Positions 8,674 through 18,146 are shown, counted from the stretch's first letter. The stretch is DNA of 64,000 bases from Massilia phosphatilytica (GCF_002968015.1 NZ_PUIP01000026.1:1-64000); one strand, 5' to 3'. Translations and numbers: made by a program. The notes: generated by a model from the sequence alone, not told the origin.

Positions 8674-9777
8674 ATGATCCGCATCGCAATCCGCTGCGAC
8701 GCCGGCTATGCGCTGGGCAGCGGCCACGTCATGCGCATGTTGACGCTGGCCGCCAGCCTGCGCGGCCAGGGCGCGGCGATCACGTTCATCTGCCGCGAAC
8801 ACGACGGCCATCTGTGCGACCTGGTGGCCAGCCATGGCCATGCCGTCGTGCGCCTCCCGCTGCAAGCCGCACCGGCAGACCCGGGCGGTCCGGCCCATGC
8901 CGCCTGGCTGGGCGCCTCCTGGCACGACGACGCGGACGCCACTGCCGCCGCCATCGGCCCGACCGGCTGCGACTGCCTGATCGTCGACCACTACGGCATC
9001 GACGCGCGCTGGGAGCGGCGCCTGCGCCCGCTCGTCCACTGCATCGCCGTGATTGACGACCTCGCCGACCGTCCGCACGACTGCGACCTGCTGCTCGACC
9101 AGAACCTGGTGCACGACCACGAACGCCGCTACGACGGCCTGCTCGCGCCGGACTGCGTGCGCCTGCTCGGCCCGCGCTACGCGCTGCTGCAGGACGCCTA
9201 CGCCAGCCTGCACGCCACGCGCCGCGCCCGCCGCGGCCGCGCCGCGAACATCCTGATCTTCTTCGGCGGCGCCGACAACGACGACCTGACCGGCCGCGCC
9301 GCCGATGCCTTCCTGGCCCTGGCGCGTCCGGGCGTACATGCCGACGTCGTCGTCGCCGCCAACGGCCGCCACACGCCGGCGCTGCGCGCGCGCCTGGCCG
9401 GAGCCCCGTCGATCCGCGTACACAGCGGCCTGCCTTCGCTGGCCCCGCTGATGGCGCAGGCCGACGTGGCCATCGGCGGCGGCGGCGCCACCACCTGGGA
9501 ACGGCTGTGCCTGGGCCTGCCGGCGCTGGTCGTCACGATGGCCGACAATCAGGTGCCCGTGGCGCGCGAGCTGCACCGCCGCGGCTGGATCGACTGGCTG
9601 GGCACGAGCGCCGACGTGGGGGGCGCGGAGATCGCGGCCGCGCTGGCGCCTTTCCTCGACGGCACGGCGGCGACCACCGGCGTGGAACAGGCGGCCGGCG
9701 TCGTCGACGGCCTGGGCTGCGCACGTACGGCCGCGGCCATCCTGCAATGTTTCGCCCGCGAAGGAGTCGCACCATGA
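8674..9777 (+). CDS. pseG: UDP-2,4-diacetamido-2,4,6-trideoxy-beta-L-altropyranose hydrolase
   Basis: A 367-residue GT-B-like, MurG-related sugar hydrolase that releases UDP and frees 2,4-diacetamido-2,4,6-trideoxy-L-altrose. The N-terminus carries the PseG motif R-x-D-A-x-x-x-x-G-x-G-H-V-M-R-x-L with the catalytic His at about 17. The C-terminal half holds the UDP-binding region (AIGGGGATTWERLCLGLP). It starts 2 nt after the pseF stop and overlaps pseH by 4 nt. Confidence 0.92.
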   Translation: MIRIAIRCDAGYALGSGHVMRMLTLAASLRGQGAAITFICREHDGHLCDLVASHGHAVVRLPLQAAPADPGGPAHAAWLGASWHDDADATAAAIGPTGCDCLIVDHYGIDARWERRLRPLVHCIAVIDDLADRPHDCDLLLDQNLVHDHERRYDGLLAPDCVRLLGPRYALLQDAYASLHATRRARRGRAANILIFFGGADNDDLTGRAADAFLALARPGVHADVVVAANGRHTPALRARLAGAPSIRVHSGLPSLAPLMAQADVAIGGGGATTWERLCLGLPALVVTMADNQVPVARELHRRGWIDWLGTSADVGGAEIAAALAPFLDGTAATTGVEQAAGVVDGLGCARTAAAILQCFAREGVAP

Positions 9778-10340
9778 GCAAAGCCAGCGCCGAGAGCGTC
9801 CAGTTCGCCCTGCTGGTCGAACAGGACGACGACGCCATCGAACGGATCCGCACACTGCGCAACGCGCCCGGCGTGCGCATGTACATGTACAACGACCACG
9901 AGATATCGCGCGAGGAGCACGTGGCCTGGGTGGCGCGCCTGCGCGGCACGAACACCGAACGCGTCTACGTTGTGCTGGTGCACGGCAAGGTCGAGGGGCT
10001 GGTGGCACTGAACGCGATCAACCATGCGCACAAGCGCGCCGACTGGGCCTTCTATCTGTCCGAGGACATGCAGGGCAAGGGTGTCGGCGGCGTGGTCGAG
10101 TTCAAGCTGCTCGACCTGGCCTTTGGCGAGATGGGCCTGGAAAAGCTCAACTGCGAAGTCCTGGCCTGCAATCCGAAAGTCATCGAGATGCACCAGAAGT
10201 TCGGCTTCACGCTCGAGGGCACGCGGCGCGCCAACGTCATCAAGAACGGGGAGCGGATGGACGTCGCGCTGCTCGGCACCCTGCCGCAGGAATGGCAGGC
10301 GGTCCGCCCGCGTTTCGCCAGGCTCTTTTCCACCAATTGA
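9774..10340 (+). CDS. pseH: UDP-4-amino-4,6-dideoxy-N-acetyl-beta-L-altrosamine N-acetyltransferase
   Basis: A 188-residue GNAT-fold acetyltransferase that N-acetylates the C4 amino group made by PseC. Visible GNAT features are the WAFYLSEDMQGKGVGGVVE segment (acetyl-CoA pyrophosphate loop) and the NPKVIEMHQKFGF segment. Operon position between pseG and pseI supports the specific assignment over a generic GNAT protein. It is slightly longer than Campylobacter PseH, with an N-terminal extension of about 10 residues. Confidence 0.88.
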   Translation: MSKASAESVQFALLVEQDDDAIERIRTLRNAPGVRMYMYNDHEISREEHVAWVARLRGTNTERVYVVLVHGKVEGLVALNAINHAHKRADWAFYLSEDMQGKGVGGVVEFKLLDLAFGEMGLEKLNCEVLACNPKVIEMHQKFGFTLEGTRRANVIKNGERMDVALLGTLPQEWQAVRPRFARLFSTN

Positions 10341-10361
10341 AAAGTCATCGAAAGTAATCAC

Positions 10362-11405
10362 ATGCAAATCGGACATCATGCCATCGGCACCGGCCACCGC
10401 CCCTTCATCATCGCCGAGATGTCGGGCAACCATAACCAGTCGCTCGACCGCGCGATGGAGATCGTCGAGGCCGCCGCGCGCACCGGGGTGCAGGCGCTCA
10501 AGCTGCAGACCTACACCGCCGATACGATGACGCTGGCCATCAACGAGGGCGAGTTCTTCATCAACGACGAACAAAGCCTGTGGAAAGGCCGCAACCTGCA
10601 CGATCTGTACAAGCAGGCCTACACGCCGTGGGAATGGCACAAGCCGATCATGGACCGCGCGCGCGAACTGGGCATGCTGTGCTTTTCGACACCGTTCGAC
10701 GAGACCGCGGTCGACTTCCTGGAAAGCCTGGATGTCCCGGCCTACAAGATCGCTTCGTTCGAGAACATCCACATCCCGTTGATCCGCAAGGTCGCCGCCA
10801 CCGGCAAGCCGCTGATCATCTCCACCGGCATGGCCAACCTGGCCGAGATCGACGAGGCCGTGCGCACGGCCCGCGCGGCGGGCTGCCGCGACCTGGTGCT
10901 GCTGAAATGCACCAGCACCTATCCGGCCACGCCGCAGAATACCAATGTCGCCACCATCCCGCACATGCGCCAGCTGTTCAACTGCGAGATCGGCCTGTCC
11001 GACCACACGATGGGGATCGGCGCATCGGTCGCTGCGGTGGCGCTGGGCGGCACGGTGATCGAAAAGCATTTCACGCTGCGCCGCGCCGACGGCGGCGTCG
11101 ACAGCACGTTCTCGCTGGAACCCGAAGAGCTGGCCGCGCTGGTGGTCGAGACCGAGCGCGCCTGGCAGTCGCTCGGCGAAGTGCGCTACGGCCCGACCGA
11201 AGCGGAGAAGAAATCGCTGGTGTTCCGCCGCTCGATCTACATCGCCAAACCGGTCAAGGCCGGCGACGTGCTCACGCCCGACAACCTGCGCTGCGTGCGT
11301 CCGGGCCTCGGCCTGCCGCCGCGCTACTACGAACAACTGCTGGGCCGTAAGGTCAGCCACGACGCGCCTGCCGGCACGCCGATGTCCTGGGACCTGCTGG
11401 GCTGA
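10362..11405 (+). CDS. pseI: Pseudaminic acid synthase
   Basis: A 347-residue NeuB-family enzyme that condenses the free 6-deoxy-AltdiNAc with phosphoenolpyruvate to give pseudaminic acid. The NeuB TIM-barrel spans residues 1-270 (FIIAEMSGNHNQS at the start, GLSDHTMG metal/active-site segment). The C-terminal 60 residues form the antifreeze-like SAF domain (RRSIYIAKPVKAGDVLTPDNL). Start codon and downstream TGATG junction fit tight operon packing. It completes a full six-enzyme Pse pathway in textbook order B-C-F-G-H-I. Confidence 0.93.
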   Translation: MQIGHHAIGTGHRPFIIAEMSGNHNQSLDRAMEIVEAAARTGVQALKLQTYTADTMTLAINEGEFFINDEQSLWKGRNLHDLYKQAYTPWEWHKPIMDRARELGMLCFSTPFDETAVDFLESLDVPAYKIASFENIHIPLIRKVAATGKPLIISTGMANLAEIDEAVRTARAAGCRDLVLLKCTSTYPATPQNTNVATIPHMRQLFNCEIGLSDHTMGIGASVAAVALGGTVIEKHFTLRRADGGVDSTFSLEPEELAALVVETERAWQSLGEVRYGPTEAEKKSLVFRRSIYIAKPVKAGDVLTPDNLRCVRPGLGLPPRYYEQLLGRKVSHDAPAGTPMSWDLLG

Positions 11406-12379
11406 TGGAAGCGGCACCGCTGCAAGTCCTGCTGATCGGCCTGGGCCAGATCGGCATGGGGTACGATCTCGCGCTCGACCCGGAGCGCCACGTGCTGTCG
11501 CACGCGCGCGCCTACAGCCGGCATCCGGGCTTTCGCCTGTGCGCCGGCGTCGATCCGGACGCCGGCCAGCGCGCCACGTTCACCGAACGGTTCGGGGCGC
11601 CGGCCTATGCCGGGCTGGAGGAAGCGCTCGCGCACCACAGGCCCGATCTGGTGGCGGTGGCCCTGCCGACCGCGCTGCACCGCGACGCGGTCGAGCGCGT
11701 CCTGGCGTGCACCCGCCCGGCCGCCATCCTGTGCGAAAAGCCGCTGGCCTATGACATCGGCGACGCGCGTGCGATGGTGGCGCTGTGCGAGGAAGCGGGC
11801 GTGCCGCTGTACGTCAACTATATCCGCCGTTCCGACATTGCCGCCATCGAGGTCGCGCAGCGCCTGCGGACGGGCGCCATCGCCGGTCCGGGCATCAAGG
11901 GTGTCTGCTGGTATTCGAAGGGGTTCCGGCACAACGGTTCGCACTTCTTCAACCTGCTGCAATTCTGGCTGGGCCCGATGCAGCGCTTCCACCTGATCGA
12001 TGCCGGCCGGCAGCTGGCCGACGGCGACGCCGAACCGGACGTGCAGGTCGCGTTCCGCGACGGCACGGTGACCTTCCTGGCGGCGCGCGAGGAACAGTTT
12101 TCGCACTACACGATCGAGCTGGTGGCCGCGAACGGCCGCTTGCGCTACGAACAGGGCGGGCGCAGTGTCCTGTGGCAGCAGGCCGGCCCCGATCCGCGCC
12201 TGCCGGCCTATACGGTCCTGGCGCAGGAGCCGGAGCAGCTGGCTACCGGGCTCGACCGCTACCAGTGGCACGTCGCCGAGCATCTCTCGCGCGCGCTGCG
12301 CGGGGACGCCGGCGCCGCGCTGTGCAGCGGCGCCGAAGGCCTGGCCACGCTCGAAGCCATCGACAGCATCATCCAATAA
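11405..12379 (+). CDS. Gfo/Idh/MocA-family NAD(P)-dependent sugar dehydrogenase
   Basis: A 324-residue oxidoreductase. The Rossmann motif GLGQIGMG is at about residues 12-19 and the family signature E-K-P (CEKPLAYD) at about 112. It overlaps the pseI stop by one base (TGATG), so it is translationally coupled to the pse genes. With the following aminotransferase it resembles the WlbA/WlbE-type pair that oxidises and aminates a nucleotide sugar. The substrate cannot be read from sequence; it may be a second amino sugar that accompanies Pse, or a Pse derivative. Confidence 0.82.
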   Translation: MEAAPLQVLLIGLGQIGMGYDLALDPERHVLSHARAYSRHPGFRLCAGVDPDAGQRATFTERFGAPAYAGLEEALAHHRPDLVAVALPTALHRDAVERVLACTRPAAILCEKPLAYDIGDARAMVALCEEAGVPLYVNYIRRSDIAAIEVAQRLRTGAIAGPGIKGVCWYSKGFRHNGSHFFNLLQFWLGPMQRFHLIDAGRQLADGDAEPDVQVAFRDGTVTFLAAREEQFSHYTIELVAANGRLRYEQGGRSVLWQQAGPDPRLPAYTVLAQEPEQLATGLDRYQWHVAEHLSRALRGDAGAALCSGAEGLATLEAIDSIIQ

Positions 12380-12410
12380 CGAACGATCAATCACGCATAC
12401 AGGAAACATC

Positions 12411-13715
12411 ATGGGACAACTGGCAATCACGGGCGGCGCGCCGCTGCGCAGCGCCATCTATCCGGGCCGCCGCACCATGGGTCAGGCCGAAAAGCAGGCC
12501 GTCATCGACGTCATGGACAGCGACAAGCTGTCGTCCTTTTTCGGCAGCCCGGGCGACCAGTGGCTGGGCGGCGAGCGCGTGAAGGAATTCGAACGGAAGT
12601 GGGCCGACAAGTACGGCTTCAAGCACGCGATCTCGGTGAATTCCTGGACCACCGGCCTGATGACCGCGGTCGGCGCCGTCGGCATCGAACCCGGCGACGA
12701 GGTGATCTGTTCGCCGTACACGATGTCGGCCAGCGCCACCGCGGCGCTGTTCTACGGCGGCATCCCCGTGTTCGCCGACATCGATCCGGACACCTTCAAC
12801 ATCACGGCCGACACGATCGAACAGGTCATCACGCCGCGCACCCGCGCCATCCTGGTGGTGCATATCTTCGGCCAGGCGGCCGACATGGACCCGATCATGG
12901 CGCTGGCGCGCAAGCATGGCATCAAGGTGATCGAGGACGCCGCGCAGGCGCCCGGCGTGTTCTACAAGGGCCGCCCGATCGGCGCCATCGGCGACATCGG
13001 CGGCTTCAGCCTGAACTACCACAAGCACGTGCACACCGGCGAAGGCGGCATGCTGGTGACGAACGACGACCAGGTGGCGCTGCGCGCGCAGCTGATCCGC
13101 AATCACGCCGAAAACCTGGTCGAGGCGCAGGGTGTCGACGACCTGTCCAACATGATCGGCTCGAACTACCGGCTGACCGAACTGCAGGCGGCCATCGGCA
13201 GCGTCCAGCTCGACCGCCTCGACGGCTATCTCGACCACCGCCACAAGCTGGCGCAGCACCTGAGCGCGCAGCTGGCGGCCATCCCCGGCTTCACACCGCC
13301 CGTGCTGGCCGAGGGCGCCGGCCACGCCTATTACTGCTATCCGGTCCGCTACGACGCGGCCGTCACCGGCATCAAGCGCGAGCTGTTCGTCCGCGCCGTC
13401 AACGCCGAACTGCCGCCGCCCGTGCCGGGCGAGGCGGTGCCGCTGGCGCAGGCCTATGTCCGCCCGCTGTACCTGGCGCCGCTGTACCAGAAGAAGATCG
13501 CGCTGGGCAGCAAGGGCTTCCCGTGGACCATGCAGCCGGACGTCGACTATCGTTATGCCAAGGGCCTGTGCCCGGTCACGGAACGCATGCACGAGCAGGA
13601 AATGCTGCTGCCGACCGTGATCCGCGAACCGTTGACCACGGCCGACATCGACGACTTCGTCGCCGCCATCCGCAAGGTGCTGGCCCACAAGGACGAGCTG
13701 GCCGCACTGGCCTGA
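12411..13715 (+). CDS. DegT/DnrJ/EryC1/StrS-family PLP sugar aminotransferase
   Basis: A 434-residue fold-type I aminotransferase. The PLP lysine is K205 in NYHKHVHTGEGG and the PLP-pyridine Asp lies in VIEDAAQAPG. It is longer than PseC by about 45 residues and clearly a different subfamily (NSWTTGLMTAV instead of the PseC pattern). An AGGAAA Shine-Dalgarno precedes the ATG at 12411. Placed after a Gfo/Idh dehydrogenase, it probably aminates the keto-sugar that enzyme makes. Confidence 0.85.
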   Translation: MGQLAITGGAPLRSAIYPGRRTMGQAEKQAVIDVMDSDKLSSFFGSPGDQWLGGERVKEFERKWADKYGFKHAISVNSWTTGLMTAVGAVGIEPGDEVICSPYTMSASATAALFYGGIPVFADIDPDTFNITADTIEQVITPRTRAILVVHIFGQAADMDPIMALARKHGIKVIEDAAQAPGVFYKGRPIGAIGDIGGFSLNYHKHVHTGEGGMLVTNDDQVALRAQLIRNHAENLVEAQGVDDLSNMIGSNYRLTELQAAIGSVQLDRLDGYLDHRHKLAQHLSAQLAAIPGFTPPVLAEGAGHAYYCYPVRYDAAVTGIKRELFVRAVNAELPPPVPGEAVPLAQAYVRPLYLAPLYQKKIALGSKGFPWTMQPDVDYRYAKGLCPVTERMHEQEMLLPTVIREPLTTADIDDFVAAIRKVLAHKDELAALA

Positions 13716-13723
13716 AGGACGCC

Positions 13724-14689
13724 ATGCCGATTCAACTGGAACTGGTCGAAGCCGACGACGACGCGCAGTGGGACGCCCTGGTCGATGCGTCGCCGCAGGG
13801 CACCGTGTTCTCCAAGACGGCGTTCCTGCGTTCGCTGAACAAGCCGTTCCGCCGCTTCCAGGTACGCTCTCAGGGCAAGGTGCTGGCGCAGATCGCGGCG
13901 GTCGAGGACGAGAGCGGCCGCCGGGTGATCCAGGCTGACTTCACGCCCTACCAGGGCATCCTCTTCGCGCCGGCGCCGGCAGGTACACTGCCGCGCCAGC
14001 GCGTGCTCGACGAATTCCGTCTCACCGAGTTCGTGATCGAGGCCTTGTGCGCACGCTATGCGGAAGTGGCGGCGTGCCTGTCGTGGAATTTCTCCGACGT
14101 GCGTCCCTTCCTGTGGCATCACTACCACGCGCCGGAATTGGGGCAGTTCAAGGTGCAGCCGCGCTATACGGCCGTGCTGGACCTGCAGGTCGAGACTGAC
14201 GACGTCTTCATGGCCCAGGCGCGCGCGTGCCGGCGCCAGGAGTGGCGCAAGGGCGCGGCCTTCGACGTGGACCGCGAGGCCGACGTGGACGTGTTCCTCG
14301 ACCTGTATGCGCGCACCTTCGCACGGCAGGAGATCGCCCTGCCGCAGGCCACCCTGGATCTCGTACGCAGCATCACCACCGCGGCGCTGGACGGCGGCTA
14401 CGGCGCCCTGTCCGGCTGCGTCACGCCGCAGGGCATGGCGTCGATGAACCTGTTCCTGTTCGACGCGACGCGCGCCTATTATCTGTTCGCCGCGAACGAT
14501 CCGGACCTGCGCAACACGGGCGCCGCCTCGAAGCTGATGTTCGAAAACATTTTCGACGCGCGCGCGCGCGGCATGCGCGAGTTCGATTTCGTGGGCGCCA
14601 ATTCGCCGAACCGGGCCGATTTCAAGCTCAGCTTCAACCCCGAGCTGAAGCCGTATTTCGATGTGCGCTACAAGGGGCCCTCCGCATGA
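13724..14689 (+). CDS. FemAB/GNAT-like acyltransferase
   Basis: A 321-residue protein with a split GNAT-like architecture. The N-terminal half contains W-D-A-L-V-x-x-S-P-Q-G-T-V-F-S, a pattern common to FemAB-related acyltransferases. The C-terminal half contains the Q-E-W-R-K-G-A region and a GNAT acceptor segment (NTGAASKLMFENIFDAR ... FDFVGANSPNRADFKLSF). Such proteins in surface-polysaccharide loci usually transfer an acyl or aminoacyl group to an amino sugar. Here it would fit acylation of the product of the preceding aminotransferase. It overlaps the next gene by 4 nt. Confidence 0.7.
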   Translation: MPIQLELVEADDDAQWDALVDASPQGTVFSKTAFLRSLNKPFRRFQVRSQGKVLAQIAAVEDESGRRVIQADFTPYQGILFAPAPAGTLPRQRVLDEFRLTEFVIEALCARYAEVAACLSWNFSDVRPFLWHHYHAPELGQFKVQPRYTAVLDLQVETDDVFMAQARACRRQEWRKGAAFDVDREADVDVFLDLYARTFARQEIALPQATLDLVRSITTAALDGGYGALSGCVTPQGMASMNLFLFDATRAYYLFAANDPDLRNTGAASKLMFENIFDARARGMREFDFVGANSPNRADFKLSFNPELKPYFDVRYKGPSA

Positions 14690-15591
14690 GCGCGCCGCTG
14701 CGGACGCTGATCGTCGCCCATGACGCCGGTGGCGCCGAGGTGCTCAGCAGCTACGTGCGCCGCAACGGCATTGACGGCCTGTTCGTGCTGGCGGGGCCGG
14801 CGCTGAAGGTCTTCGAGCGCAAGCTCGGCGCCGTGCCGCTGGCCACGCTCGCCGACGCGCTGCCGCAATGCGAGCGCCTGCTGTGCGGCACCAGCTGGCA
14901 GTCCAGCCTCGAACTGGAGGCGATCGCCGCCGCCCGCGCGCACGGTCTGCCGAGCGCCGCGCTGCTCGACCACTGGGTCAATTACCGGGAACGTTTCGAA
15001 CGCGGCGGACAGGTGACGTTGCCCGACGAGATCTGGGTCGGCGACCCGATCGCCCTGGCGCTGGCGCGCGCCGCGCTGCCGGAAACGCCACTGCGCCTGA
15101 TCGATAACCCTTACGTGGCCGACCTGCGCGACGAGCTGCATCGTTTGCCGCAACGTCCTGCCGGGGGAACGGCCGTGCGCATCCTGTACGTGTGCGAGCC
15201 GGTCGCCGAGCACGCGCTGCTGCGCTTCGGCGATGAACGGCACTGGGGCTATACGGAACAAGAGGCTTTGCGCTATTTCCTGGACCACCTTGCCGTGCTG
15301 GGAAAACCGGTGGAGGCAATCGTCGTGCGCCCGCATCCGTCGGAGCTGCCAGGCAAATACGACGCTGTCGTGGCAGGCTACGACCTGCCGGTCACGATGA
15401 GCACGGGGGCCGCGCTGCTGAGCGACATCGCCGCCGCCGACGTCGTGGTCGGCGCCAGCAGCATGGCGATGGTCGTCGGCCTGATCGCGGGCCGGCGCGT
15501 GATCAGCTGCATTCCTCCGGGCGGCCACCCGTGCGCGCTGCCGCATGCCGAGATCGAGCACCTGGCCGCGCTGGTCGCGGCCCGGGCTTGA
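14686..15591 (+). CDS. GT-B-like protein of unknown specificity, last gene of the pse operon
   Basis: A 301-residue soluble protein. No named family is recognised with confidence. The C-terminal half has features of GT-B transferases: VRPHPSE followed by a region ending VVGASSMAMVVGLIAGRRV, similar to the nucleotide-binding part of polysialyl- or CDP-type transferases. The N-terminal half begins IVAHDAGGAEVLSSY. Coupled (ATGA) to the FemAB-like gene. Its stop abuts the stop of the facing gene with no spacing. A CMP-Pse-using glycosyltransferase is possible but unproven. Confidence 0.55.
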   Translation: MSAPLRTLIVAHDAGGAEVLSSYVRRNGIDGLFVLAGPALKVFERKLGAVPLATLADALPQCERLLCGTSWQSSLELEAIAAARAHGLPSAALLDHWVNYRERFERGGQVTLPDEIWVGDPIALALARAALPETPLRLIDNPYVADLRDELHRLPQRPAGGTAVRILYVCEPVAEHALLRFGDERHWGYTEQEALRYFLDHLAVLGKPVEAIVVRPHPSELPGKYDAVVAGYDLPVTMSTGAALLSDIAAADVVVGASSMAMVVGLIAGRRVISCIPPGGHPCALPHAEIEHLAALVAARA

Positions 15592-17286
15592 TCAGAGCAT
15601 CTCGCGCAGCGCCCGCGCGTCGCAGTGCAGCGCGGCGAAATCGGCGAACTGGCGCATGCGGAAACGCTGCAGCGCCACCGGGTCCGTCGCTAAACTTTCC
15701 ACCATATCGAGGATCCCTTCGACGCTGTCGCGCGGCACCACGCGTGCGTTCGCGGTGGCCGCTTCCGCGCGCGACAGCGGCGAGACGATCGGATTGAGAA
15801 TAGGGATGCCGTTGCGCAGGAACTCGAGGTCGGCGTTGGTCGGGGCGTCGTACATCAGGCACAGGTCGACCTGCGCCGCGAACTCGCCCAGCGAGCCCTT
15901 GATCGAGGCCTCGAGGCTCGCACGCGGGATGCCGATGGCGTCTTCCAACAACTGGTACAGCGTCTGGCCCTGGCGGCAGCGCACCGTCAGCTCGATGCCG
16001 TTGGCACGGCACCACTCCGCGATGCGGACGATGCCGGCCAGGTACGCGCGCCATTCGGTGCAATAGATGCCGTTCAGCGAATAACCGTTCAGCAGCAGGC
16101 CGATACGGCGCAGCGGCACGGCTTGCATGACAGGCCCGCTCAGCGCCGCCGGATAGGCCAGCGCGCATCCCGGCAACTCCCTGCCGCTAGCGGCGCGGAT
16201 CGGCGCGCCCTGGATCGGATGCGTGCAGAACGTCGTCTCCCGGTAATCGAATTGCGTGTCTTCCGACGTCTTCGAATGCGGCACCACGACCACGGGCAGC
16301 GCGTGCTTTTCCGCGAACGCCATCAGCGGCCCGTGGAAGCCCGAATCATGATCCGACAGCAGCAGTTTCTTCGGCAGCTGCGGCGCATAGTAGCTGTCGA
16401 GCAAATGGAAGGTGACGAACTGCGAGCGGTACGTGTTGGCGATATAACGTGCCTGGCTGGCACGGTAGCTCTCGGTGGCGACGTAGGGCGTCAGCTGCGC
16501 GTGGATGCGGTCGTACAGGGCCTCGCCGAAGTCGAGTGCGTTCTGCCAAAGAGCGCCGGGCAGGACCGGATGGTGCACATTGGTGCGCAGCATCTTGATC
16601 TGGGCGTGCGCGGTGAACGGAACGTCCCAGTACTTCGACACGAGGTGCGTGATCTTCCGGCCGGAAGCCTGCATCTCGCTGTCGAAGTAGGGCATGTCGT
16701 AGAAGCACGTCGGCAGGTGCGCCAGCACGTCGCATGCGTCCTCGGGCCACTGCGGTTCGCACAGGTAGGGAATCGCATCGGACTCGTCGGCGCGGTCGCC
16801 GTACGGATACGCCGTGAATTCGATGCCGAAGGTGCGCAGGTATTGCAGCAGCAGCAGCGACGGCAGGAACGACGGCCAGTAGAAAACACTCGGGTTATTG
16901 CACAGGAAGACGTACGAACGCACCTGCTTGAAGCGAGGCAGGATATCCGCCCACATGGCCGAATACCAGGCATGCGTGAGGAAAAAATAGAACAGGTTCA
17001 GGTGCTGCCAGCCCCGGATCGGCACCGGGCAGCCTGCCTTGCCGGCGATGTCATCGAGGCTCGCCTCGAACTCGTGGGCACGGGCGTGGGCCTCGCGCAC
17101 GAGGGTCGGGTAATCGGGCGCGCCGTCCCACGCGAGCAGCTCGACGTTGACCAGCGCGCTGTCCTTGACCTCGTCGAGGAGGGTCGGGTCGAACACATAA
17201 ACGCGGTATGTGCCTTCCAGCCGGGCCGCCAGTTTTTCGGCGGTCGGAATGTCGGCATCGTCGATGATGAACAGGACGTCTTCCAT
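15592..17286 (-). CDS. Large uncharacterised glycosyltransferase-like protein
   Basis: A 564-residue cytosolic protein with no signal peptide or clear membrane segment. The first 60 residues look like a small Rossmann-type domain (VLFIIDDADIPTAEKLAARL). Residues about 320-540 look GT-B-like: VVVVPHSKTSEDT, then RIGLLLNGYSLNG, then LCLMYDAPTNADLEFLRNGIPILNP, which matches the acceptor/nucleotide pattern of transferases that search for a sugar donor. It lies 19 nt after the TylF-like gene in a three-gene operon that converges on the pse operon. The location makes it a candidate pseudaminyl- or related glycosyltransferase; that is inference. Confidence 0.5.
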   Translation of the reverse strand: MEDVLFIIDDADIPTAEKLAARLEGTYRVYVFDPTLLDEVKDSALVNVELLAWDGAPDYPTLVREAHARAHEFEASLDDIAGKAGCPVPIRGWQHLNLFYFFLTHAWYSAMWADILPRFKQVRSYVFLCNNPSVFYWPSFLPSLLLLQYLRTFGIEFTAYPYGDRADESDAIPYLCEPQWPEDACDVLAHLPTCFYDMPYFDSEMQASGRKITHLVSKYWDVPFTAHAQIKMLRTNVHHPVLPGALWQNALDFGEALYDRIHAQLTPYVATESYRASQARYIANTYRSQFVTFHLLDSYYAPQLPKKLLLSDHDSGFHGPLMAFAEKHALPVVVVPHSKTSEDTQFDYRETTFCTHPIQGAPIRAASGRELPGCALAYPAALSGPVMQAVPLRRIGLLLNGYSLNGIYCTEWRAYLAGIVRIAEWCRANGIELTVRCRQGQTLYQLLEDAIGIPRASLEASIKGSLGEFAAQVDLCLMYDAPTNADLEFLRNGIPILNPIVSPLSRAEAATANARVVPRDSVEGILDMVESLATDPVALQRFRMRQFADFAALHCDARALREML

Positions 17287-17305
17287 GGGCGTGCGCTCCG
17301 TCCGG

Positions 17306-18088
17306 TCAGCGCTTCAGGACCAGGCCCTGGCCGGTCGGTAGCGGGAATACGCGGTACTTGCGCTGGTCGAACCACGCGTCTTCCGCCATTTTCTGCTCGC
17401 GATACTGGCCGCCCCACTCGTAGTCGTCCAGCACGATCATCCCTCCCGGTACCACGCGGTCGAACAGCGCGTCGAGCACCGCGATTTCGAACTCGGCGCT
17501 GTTCAGGTCGATGTGCAGCAGCGCGATCTTCTCGGGCGAATTGTTCTCCAGCGATTGCGGGAGCAGGCCCTTGACGAGGCGGACGCAGTCGTAGCCGTCG
17601 AAGCGCTGCAGGATCTCGTTGAACAGCCCGTCCTGCTGGCCGGCGAACGCATGGTGTTCGACCGGGTTGTAGTCATACGTGTCGTAGCCCCAGAACGTCT
17701 TGTCGAAGTTTTCCTTGCCGAAGTAGTCGACGATGGTCTTGATGCTGGTGCCGCGGTAGACGCCGCATTCGACGAAGTCGCCTTCCAGCTGGGCGCAGTG
17801 ATACGCGGCGCAGGCCAGGATGTAGCGGCGCCAGGCGATCGCCCGGTCGGCGTCGTTCTGGACATTGCTTTCCCAGGCGGCGACGAAGCGCGGATCCTCG
17901 AACGGCGAATTGCTCCTGCCCCAGAGGAACATGTTGTCGCCCAGGTAGGTAGCGGGCGAGCACAGGGCGCGCGCTTCGTCCATCAGCTGGTAGAAGCGCA
18001 CCGGGTCGGTCAGCCCCCAGACGGTGCGGACCATGAAGTTGATGACCCGGTCCGGGTTCTCGATGGGGGTATGCGGCGGTAGTTGCAT
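17306..18088 (-). CDS. TylF/MycF-like SAM-dependent methyltransferase
   Basis: A 260-residue macrocin-O-methyltransferase-type protein. The SAM-binding segment is FVECGVYRGTSIKT (about residue 105), the metal/active-site region is LLHIDLN, and VVPGGMIVLDDYEW carries the Asp-Asp typical of TylF. The start at 18088 has a GGAGAG Shine-Dalgarno 7 nt upstream; longer starts exist but lack one. In glycan loci these enzymes O-methylate sugars, so a methylated glycan is likely. It lies between the GT41 gene and the large GT-like gene. Confidence 0.82.
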   Translation of the reverse strand: MQLPPHTPIENPDRVINFMVRTVWGLTDPVRFYQLMDEARALCSPATYLGDNMFLWGRSNSPFEDPRFVAAWESNVQNDADRAIAWRRYILACAAYHCAQLEGDFVECGVYRGTSIKTIVDYFGKENFDKTFWGYDTYDYNPVEHHAFAGQQDGLFNEILQRFDGYDCVRLVKGLLPQSLENNSPEKIALLHIDLNSAEFEIAVLDALFDRVVPGGMIVLDDYEWGGQYREQKMAEDAWFDQRKYRVFPLPTGQGLVLKR

Positions 18089-18146
18089 GGTTTTCTCTCC
18101 GGAAGGGGACATGACGGGGTGAAAGGTACGGACAGGGTAGCGGGTG

